Positions 58,580-64,000 of a DNA stretch of 64,000 nt are shown here, piece by piece; the stretch's first letter is position 1, and the number at the start of each line of letters is the position of its first letter. The DNA is from Lewinellaceae bacterium (GTDB lineage Bacteria > Bacteroidota > Bacteroidia > Chitinophagales > Saprospiraceae), in the NCBI GenBank assembly GCA_020636315.1, contig JACJYA010000025.1:10580-74579 (forward strand), in the 5' to 3' direction. The notes below the pieces were generated by a model, which worked only from the letters and a program-made list of their open reading frames with translations, did not search any database and was not told the DNA's origin. The position numbers and the translations under genes are program-made.

Positions 58580-59959
58580 ATGAACCTCACGGATATCAAA
58601 ACAGTGTATTTCATCGGGATCGGGGGGATCGGAATGAGCGCCCTGGCGCGCTATTTCAATGGACGAGGCGCCGAAGTGCTCGGATACGACAAGACAGAGA
58701 CTCTGCTCACCAAAAAGTTGGTGGAAGAGGGAATGAAAATACATTATACAGAGGATATAAGCCAGGTGCCCAAAGGGGTGGACCTGGTGGTCTATACTCC
58801 GGCCGTGCCCGCCAGCCACAGGGAGCTGTTGTTTCTGCGGGAGCAAGGCGTTCCGGTGAAAAAGCGGGCGGAGGTGCTGGGGATCATCAGCCGAGGCATG
58901 AAAACCGTGGCGGTTGCCGGCACCCACGGGAAAACGACCACGTCCTCGATCTTGACATATTTACTGCGGTGCGGCGGTATTGACTGCACCGCCTTTCTGG
59001 GAGGCATCGCCGGGAACTTCGGCTCCAATTTTGTCGAAGGGCATTCGGATTGGGTAGTGGTGGAAGCGGACGAGTTCGACCGTTCTTTTCTGCATCTCAG
59101 CCCGAACATCGCCGTGATCCTGTCGATGGATGCCGACCACCTGGACATCTACGGTGACCGGGAAACCCTCCTGGAAACGGGCTTCCGGGCTTTTGCCGCA
59201 AGGGTGGAGAAAGGCGGCCTGCTCTTCGTCAACTACCGGTGGAAGGAACTGCTGGGCGACTGGCCTGCTGTGGAGACTTTTGGCGTTGATGGCGGCAGTT
59301 ACCACTCCGAAAACGTTCGGGTGGAGCATGGATGGTTCACTTTTGATTACCGCAGCCCTGCTCATTACATACACGGCCTGCAACTGGCTCTGCCCGGCCG
59401 CCACAATGTGGAAAATGCAACGGCGGCAATGACGGTGGCTCTGCAGCTCGGTATTTCGGAAGAGGCTATACGCGAGGGGTTGCGCAGTTTTCGGGGCATT
59501 CGCCGCCGGTTTGAAATACTGTACCATTCAGAAGGAAGAGCCTATATCGATGATTATGCTCATCACCCTTCAGAACTGGAGGCTGCCATAGGGGCAGCGC
59601 GGGAACTGTTCCCGGGCAAAAAGATTACCGGCATTTTTCAGCCTCATCTTTACTCCCGGACCCGCGATTTCGCCGATGGCTTTGCCGCAGCCCTGGACGA
59701 GCTGGACGAGATCCTGCTGATGGAGGTCTATCCGGCCAGGGAACTGCCCATCGAGGGGGTTGATTCCCGCCTTCTGCTGGGCAAAATGAAAAACCCGAAT
59801 AGGCGGCTGGCCGGCAAGGCCGCCCTCCTGGCAGAAATTGAACGCTCCCGGCCCGAAGTGTTGCTGACACTGGGCGCCGGAGATATTGACACATTCAGAG
59901 AACCGATAAAAGCATATTTCGAAAAATCAGGTACTCATGATCAGGAGCCTACATATTAG
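58580..59959 (+). CDS. murC: UDP-MurNAc:L-Ala ligase MurC
   Basis: 459 residues. GIGGIGMSALARYFNGRG (Rossmann-like start), ATP loop AVAGTHGKTTTSSILTYL, then VVEADEFDRSFLHLSPN and YIDDYAHHPSELEAAIGA. First ligase of the stem peptide. Eight bases behind murG; the end overlaps ftsQ by 23 bases. Confidence 0.96.
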   Translation: MNLTDIKTVYFIGIGGIGMSALARYFNGRGAEVLGYDKTETLLTKKLVEEGMKIHYTEDISQVPKGVDLVVYTPAVPASHRELLFLREQGVPVKKRAEVLGIISRGMKTVAVAGTHGKTTTSSILTYLLRCGGIDCTAFLGGIAGNFGSNFVEGHSDWVVVEADEFDRSFLHLSPNIAVILSMDADHLDIYGDRETLLETGFRAFAARVEKGGLLFVNYRWKELLGDWPAVETFGVDGGSYHSENVRVEHGWFTFDYRSPAHYIHGLQLALPGRHNVENATAAMTVALQLGISEEAIREGLRSFRGIRRRFEILYHSEGRAYIDDYAHHPSELEAAIGAARELFPGKKITGIFQPHLYSRTRDFADGFAAALDELDEILLMEVYPARELPIEGVDSRLLLGKMKNPNRRLAGKAALLAEIERSRPEVLLTLGAGDIDTFREPIKAYFEKSGTHDQEPTY

Positions 59960-60731
59960 TGCAGAAACCCTGCGAATGCTGAAGCGGATCGCCTGGGGAG
60001 GGTTGCTCTTCCTGGTAGCCATCATCGTGGTATCGGCCGTGGAACGCAAGGAGGCAAGCCTCGTACCTGAGCTGTCCATTGACATCGAGCCGCTACCCGA
60101 CGGCGAGCTCCTGATCAACGGCCAGGATGTGCGCCTGGCTATTGAACGCAGCTTTGGCTATCGGCTCGAAGGCATGCCCGTCGGTTCAATTGATGTGCAG
60201 CGCCTCGAAAAAGTCCTGGAAGCAGAACCCTTTATTTTGGATGCAGATGTTTACATCGGGGCGAATAACCAGATAAAGGTCGGAGTGGTGCAGCGGGAAC
60301 CCATTCTGAGAGTGATGGACAAGAATGGCCTGAATTATTACCTGGATGCCAACGGCATAAAGATGCCCTTGTCCCCACACTTTACTGCCAAGGTGATCGT
60401 GGCTACCGGTAACCTGCCTCCCTACGAACCGAAATTTCTGGACCGCAGGCGCAATACCCTGAAGGATGTTTTTCTGCTTGCGAAGATGATCATCGAGGAT
60501 GAATTCCTGAATGCGATGATAGAACAGGCCCATGTAAGCAACCGGGGAGAGATTACCCTGGTGCCTAAAGTCGGCAACCACAAGATCATCTTCGGAAAGT
60601 ATGAAGAGGCGAAAAAAAAGCTGAACAGGTTGAAAATATTTTACAAGGAAGCACTGCCCTATGAGGGCTGGAACAAGTATTCCGAGATCAGCCTGCAGTA
60701 TAACGGGCAGGTTGTCTGTAAAAAGAGATAA
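59937..60731 (+). CDS. ftsQ: Cell division protein FtsQ/DivIB
   Basis: 264 residues: cytosolic start, one membrane helix (about 20-35), POTRA-like domain (LINGQDVRLAIERSFGYRLE) and beta domain (GEITLVPKVGNHKIIFGKYE). Member of the FtsQLB complex. Its start overlaps the murC end by 23 bases. Confidence 0.9.
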   Translation: MIRSLHISAETLRMLKRIAWGGLLFLVAIIVVSAVERKEASLVPELSIDIEPLPDGELLINGQDVRLAIERSFGYRLEGMPVGSIDVQRLEKVLEAEPFILDADVYIGANNQIKVGVVQREPILRVMDKNGLNYYLDANGIKMPLSPHFTAKVIVATGNLPPYEPKFLDRRRNTLKDVFLLAKMIIEDEFLNAMIEQAHVSNRGEITLVPKVGNHKIIFGKYEEAKKKLNRLKIFYKEALPYEGWNKYSEISLQYNGQVVCKKR

Positions 60732-60795
60732 ATGAAGCATTGCCGGCAGAGCCGGCTGCACCATAGATTAGAAAACTACAAAAAACTAAATACGC

Positions 60796-62103
60796 ATGAT
60801 GGACACTGATCACAACAAATCGGGCCTGGCCATAGCGCTGGATATCGGAACGACAAAAGTATGCGCCATAGCAGGGCGGCGCGACCGCCACGGCAAACTC
60901 GAAGTCCTGGGCTTTGGTAAGGTGAATTCCGAGGGCGTCCTCAGAGGCGTAGTTTCCAATATTGAAAAGACCGTCAACGCCATTTCGGAAGCGGTGGCCT
61001 CTGCCCAGCGTTCTGCCGGCACAGACTTCAAGGTGGTGCATGTCGGGATAGCCGGGCAGCACATTAAAAGCCTGCAGCATCGCGGCATCCTGACCCGAGA
61101 CAATGACCACACCGAGATCAGCCAGCGCGATATTGAACGCCTGATCAGCGATATGTACAAGCTGGTGCTTCCTCCGGGCGACAAGATCCTGCATGTCATT
61201 CCTCAGGAATATACGGTTGATAACGAACAGGGGATTACCGACCCTATCGGCATGTCGGGCATCCGGATGGAAGCCAATTTCCACATCATTACCGGGCAGA
61301 TCTCTGCTTCCAATAACATCTATCGCTGTGTGGAGCGCACCGGGCTAAAAGTGGCCAACATGACGCTTGAACCCATTGCCTCTGCGGCGGCCGTCCTGAG
61401 TGAGGAAGAAAAGGAAGCCGGGGTAGCCCTGGTGGATATGGGAGGCGGCACTACGGATATAACCATTTTTAAAGATGGCATCATCCGGCATACCGCCGTG
61501 ATCCCCTTTGGTGGCAATGTCATCACCAAGGATATCAAGGAAGGCTGCACGGTCATGGGCCAGCAGGCCGAGAAGCTGAAGATCAAATTCGGCTCAGCTC
61601 TGGCCGAGGAGGTTTATGACAACCGGATCATTTCCATCCCCGGCCTGCGGGGGCGCGACCACAAGGAGGTGTCGGAAAAGAACCTGGCGCGGATCATTCA
61701 GGCCCGCGTGGAAGAGATCCTGGATTACGTCATCTGGGAGGTCCGCCGTTCCGGCTTCGAACGCAAGCTGATCGCGGGGATCGTCCTTACCGGCGGGGGT
61801 GCTCTGCTCAATCATATCGACAAACTGGCCGAGTACCATACCGGGATGAGCACCCGCATTGGTGTGCCGGTCGAACACCTGGCCCACGGTTACCACGAAC
61901 AGCTGAGCAGCCCCATCTACGCCACCGGCGTCGGCCTGCTCATGAAAGGGCTTGATGACCTGGAGGCCGGCCGCATCCCCACTCCGGAAGTAGTGCAGGA
62001 AAATGAAGAAGAGTTTGAAGAAGACCTCTCCGGAAAGTGGTATGAACAACTGTTCCGCAAAACCAAAGAGTGGTTCGAAGCGGAGCCGGATAGTGAGTTT
62101 TGA
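60796..62103 (+). CDS. ftsA: Cell division protein FtsA
   Basis: 435 residues of actin-like fold. ATP-binding ALDIGTTKVCAIAG, VDMGGGTTDITIFKDG and ILTGGGALLNHIDKLAEYH. The C-terminal end, EQLFRKTKEWFEAEPDSEF, is an amphipathic helix suited to membrane attachment. Links FtsZ to the membrane. 64 bp from ftsQ. Confidence 0.95.
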   Translation: MMDTDHNKSGLAIALDIGTTKVCAIAGRRDRHGKLEVLGFGKVNSEGVLRGVVSNIEKTVNAISEAVASAQRSAGTDFKVVHVGIAGQHIKSLQHRGILTRDNDHTEISQRDIERLISDMYKLVLPPGDKILHVIPQEYTVDNEQGITDPIGMSGIRMEANFHIITGQISASNNIYRCVERTGLKVANMTLEPIASAAAVLSEEEKEAGVALVDMGGGTTDITIFKDGIIRHTAVIPFGGNVITKDIKEGCTVMGQQAEKLKIKFGSALAEEVYDNRIISIPGLRGRDHKEVSEKNLARIIQARVEEILDYVIWEVRRSGFERKLIAGIVLTGGGALLNHIDKLAEYHTGMSTRIGVPVEHLAHGYHEQLSSPIYATGVGLLMKGLDDLEAGRIPTPEVVQENEEEFEEDLSGKWYEQLFRKTKEWFEAEPDSEF

Positions 62104-62187
62104 TTGGCGGTTAGCGCTTGGCCTTTGGCGGTTAGCTCCCGGGCGAGGGAGATGGCCAACAGCCGACAGCAAATCGCCAACAGCTAA
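62104..62187 (+). repeat. Heptamer array and its inverted copy between ftsA and ftsZ
   Basis: Directly behind the TGA of ftsA, five heptamers TTRGCnn in register (62104-62138: TTGGCGG, TTAGCGC and variants). After 14 bases five inverted heptamers nnGCYRA (62153-62187: TGGCCAA, CAGCCGA and variants). RNA could fold into an imperfect hairpin of about 35 bp between the two division genes. Confidence 0.85.
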
Positions 62188-62277
62188 AGGAAACAGCTGA
62201 TACTAAAAATTATATCCTGTTGGGCTGATTATGACAATAACCTCAAAAGCCCGGCAAAACATTAAAAACTAGCAGTT

Positions 62278-63711
62278 ATGGTATTTGATTTGCCTAAGGA
62301 TGAAAGCCCGATTATCAAGGTGCTGGGCGTTGGTGGCGGCGGTAGCAACGCTGTGACCCACATGTTCAAGCAAGGGATTGTGGGCGTTGACTTTGCAATT
62401 TGTAACACCGATTCCCAGGCTATGGAACTGAGCAAAGTACCGACGAGGATACAGCTCGGCCCCAACCTGACGGAAGGCCGGGGCGCCGGCTCTAAGCCCA
62501 ATATTGGTAAAATGGCCTGCGAAGAGTCCATCGAGGATCTGCGCCGCTACCTGGAAAACAACTGTCGCATGCTGTTCATCACGGCGGGTATGGGCGGAGG
62601 CACCGGCACCGGGGCTGCTCCCATTATTGCCAAGACTGCCAAGGAAATGGATATCCTGACCGTAGGTATAGTCACCCTTCCCTTTACCTTTGAAGGGCGG
62701 CGCCGGATCACCCAGGGCGGTGAGGGCCTGGAAGAGTTGAAAAAACACGTGGATACGCTGATCGTGGTTTCCAATGATAAACTGCGGCAGATCCACGGCA
62801 ACCTTTCCATATCGGAGGCCTTTGCCCACGCCGACAACATCCTGACCACTGCGGCCAAGGGTATTGCCGAGATCATCACCGTACCGGGGTATGTGAACGT
62901 GGACTTCGAGGACGTCAATACCGTAATGCGCGACAGCGGCGTGGCCATCATGGGAACGTCAGCGGCTGCCGGTGACGACCGGGCCAAGCGCGCCGTCGAT
63001 GAGGCCCTGCACTCGCCTCTGCTGGAAGACAACGACATACAGGGCGCTCAGCATATCCTGCTGAACATCACCTCGGGAACCAGGGAGGTCACGATGGACG
63101 AGATCTTTGAGATCACCGAATTCGTTCAGGAAGAGGCCGGCTTCGGCACCGACCTCATCTGGGGTAACTGCTATGACGAATCACTGGGGGATAAGATCAG
63201 CGTAACCGTCATTGCCACCGGCTTTGAACACAGCAAGCCGAGGCAGCAAAAGGAGCCCGACAGCAGCCGGATCGTCGTCTCTCTAGACGATGAACAGGCA
63301 GAAAAGGAAAAAAAAGGCTTTTCCGGGATCGGCTTTGAGGAAGAAGAGAAAGAGGCCAATACCTTCGAATTCGACGACATTCGCGCTTCTGCCGATAAGT
63401 TCCGCAACCGTTACTCCTACGAGGAACCTTACCTCAAGGACGAGGATAAGGAACAAAAGGAAGAAGAACGCCGCAAGCGGATGGAGGAAGAGCGCAAACG
63501 CCGCGAAAAGCTGCGGAGCCACCGCGTTAAGCTCAGTAATCCCAAAGCGGTTATCGAACTGGAGAACGAACCGGCTTTTCAGCGCCGGGGGGTCAACCTC
63601 GACGATGTGCCTGATTCCTCAGAGCAGGCCCGCTCCAAGTGGACCATTTCCGACGATGAGGAGCCGGAGATCCGCGCCGGCAATTCCTTCCTGCACGATA
63701 ATGTGGACTGA
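62278..63711 (+). CDS. ftsZ: Cell division GTPase FtsZ
   Basis: 477 residues. GTP-binding GVGGGGSNAVTHMFKQGI and GMGGGTGTGAAPIIAKTA, plus the T7-loop region NVDFEDVNTVMRDSGVAIMG. A long charged linker (about 330-420) leads to the Bacteroidota-type tail AFQRRGVNLDDVPDSSEQ and the extreme end NSFLHDNVD, the docking site for FtsA and other partners. Separated from ftsA by 174 bp containing the heptamer hairpin. Confidence 0.97.
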   Translation: MVFDLPKDESPIIKVLGVGGGGSNAVTHMFKQGIVGVDFAICNTDSQAMELSKVPTRIQLGPNLTEGRGAGSKPNIGKMACEESIEDLRRYLENNCRMLFITAGMGGGTGTGAAPIIAKTAKEMDILTVGIVTLPFTFEGRRRITQGGEGLEELKKHVDTLIVVSNDKLRQIHGNLSISEAFAHADNILTTAAKGIAEIITVPGYVNVDFEDVNTVMRDSGVAIMGTSAAAGDDRAKRAVDEALHSPLLEDNDIQGAQHILLNITSGTREVTMDEIFEITEFVQEEAGFGTDLIWGNCYDESLGDKISVTVIATGFEHSKPRQQKEPDSSRIVVSLDDEQAEKEKKGFSGIGFEEEEKEANTFEFDDIRASADKFRNRYSYEEPYLKDEDKEQKEEERRKRMEEERKRREKLRSHRVKLSNPKAVIELENEPAFQRRGVNLDDVPDSSEQARSKWTISDDEEPEIRAGNSFLHDNVD

Positions 63712-63718
63712 GGGAGGT

Positions 63719-63845
63719 AAGTGCCTGGACAATTGTGGTTTTATTCATCCCAGCTTAGGAAGCGGAGCGAAAACACTTCTATATACTGGGTTACGGCTAT
63801 ATTGCATTATTGTTATATTGTTCGGCTGTTTTTGTCCAAGCACTT
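63719..63845. mobile_element. MITE-like element with 14-bp inverted ends behind ftsZ
   Basis: AAGTGCCTGGACAA (63719-63732) and TTGTCCAAGCACTT (63832-63845) are inverted repeats with one mismatch, 127 bp in total, no coding capacity. The ends resemble family 2 sequences (AAGTACCTGGACGCAATT at 26346). No target duplication is certain. Confidence 0.5.
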
Positions 63846-63879
63846 GTAATAGTTGAACCGAAATTACTTTTCGCGCTAT

Positions 63880-63922
63880 AAAGAGAGGTTGAAGCCTGAC
63901 GGGTTTTAACCTCTTTCTTTTT
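63880..63922 (+). terminator. Hairpin terminator behind ftsZ
   Basis: AAAGAGAGGTT (63880-63890) pairs with AACCTCTTT (63908-63916, one bulge), followed by CTTTTTA. Between the convergent ends of ftsZ and the last gene, so it may serve the dcw cluster. Confidence 0.6.
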
Positions 63923-63942
63923 AGAGGGCTTAACAGACCTGC

Positions 63943-64000
63943 TCACTCTCTGCTCACCACCAGCCGCTCCACCCAAGCCCCGCTGCCGGCCTGTACTTGC
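63943..64000 (-). CDS. C-terminal end of a probable T9SS cargo protein
   Basis: Minus strand, enters from the window edge and ends at TGA (63943-63945). The 18 visible residues, QVQAGSGAWVERLVVSRE, have the pattern of the last two strands of a type A T9SS sorting domain (aromatic/valine, Gly, then R-L-V-V near the end). Too short for certainty. Confidence 0.45.
   Translation of the reverse strand, partial: QVQAGSGAWVERLVVSRE

Overview
This window looks like chromosome of a Bacteroidota bacterium, most likely near the Saprospiria. The grounds are: about 55 % GC by eye; Bacteroidota-type promoters (TAnnTTTG, sometimes with TTTG about 19 bp upstream) in front of many genes and few Shine-Dalgarno sequences; the Bacteroidota form of arginine decarboxylase, FtsL, FtsI with a PASTA tail, and FtsZ tail; and two proteins with type IX secretion (T9SS) style C-termini. 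The lineage call is inference. No rRNA, tRNA, CRISPR array, intact insertion sequence or prophage was seen.

Layout. 0-7 kb (minus strand): an RND efflux permease (cut by the window edge) with its lipoprotein adaptor, a PPK2 polyphosphate kinase with a small DUF1003-tail-like protein, an MprF-like flippase/synthase, and an endonuclease/exonuclease/phosphatase-fold protein. 7.2-14.2 kb (minus): a complete N-type ATPase operon in the order atpDCQRBEFAG. 14.2-21.4 kb (minus): an MgtC/DUF4010 membrane protein, an Nramp metal transporter fused to a UspA domain, an ECF sigma factor, and a LytTR regulator followed by a hybrid histidine kinase. 21.5-26.2 kb (plus): alpha/beta hydrolase, PepSY-like protein, lipoprotein, MoxR-type AAA ATPase, TolB-like propeller. 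26.4-34.8 kb (mixed): a sulfite-dehydrogenase-like SorA/cytochrome c pair, a 2-hydroxyacid dehydrogenase, a BON-LysM protein, a FixL-like kinase, a cysteine-less thioredoxin-fold protein, arginine decarboxylase and a MazG-like protein. 35-47 kb: Wzi/RemB-like barrel, GH15 enzyme, T9SS cargo, unknown protein, TPR membrane protein, ABC-F ATPase, YwbE, phosphoglucomutase and a CvfB-like S1 protein. 47.7-63.7 kb (plus): the division and cell-wall cluster mraZ-rsmH-ftsL-ftsI-murE-mraY-murD-ftsW-murG-murC-ftsQ-ftsA-ftsZ. The window ends in the C-terminus of a probable T9SS cargo on the minus strand.

How the genes fit together. The dcw genes make lipid II (MurE, MraY, MurD, MurG, MurC) and the divisome that uses it (FtsW/FtsI, FtsL/FtsQ, FtsA/FtsZ); MraZ probably controls the cluster through GTGG boxes spaced 10 bp at its own promoter. 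The 2-17.5 kb block gathers functions for ions, energy and envelope stress (polyphosphate kinase, MprF, N-ATPase, MgtC-like and Nramp-UspA), all in one direction.

The most unusual signal is between the genes. At about a dozen unrelated genes the 3' end runs into a short array with a strict 6-, 7- or 8-bp period that begins at, or within about ten bases of, the stop codon and is written in the sense direction of the gene. The unit differs from gene to gene, but a few unit families recur (GTGTATnn after mprF, the MazG-like gene and mraY; nnnTGAAT after the cytochrome c gene and ftsW; GTTTCTGG after three genes). At ftsA, the thioredoxin-like gene and mraY a second array of the reverse-complement unit follows, so the transcript could fold into a long hairpin. 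Two dispersed element families and a three-armed palindrome add to this. I know of no described element class that matches, and its function is unknown.
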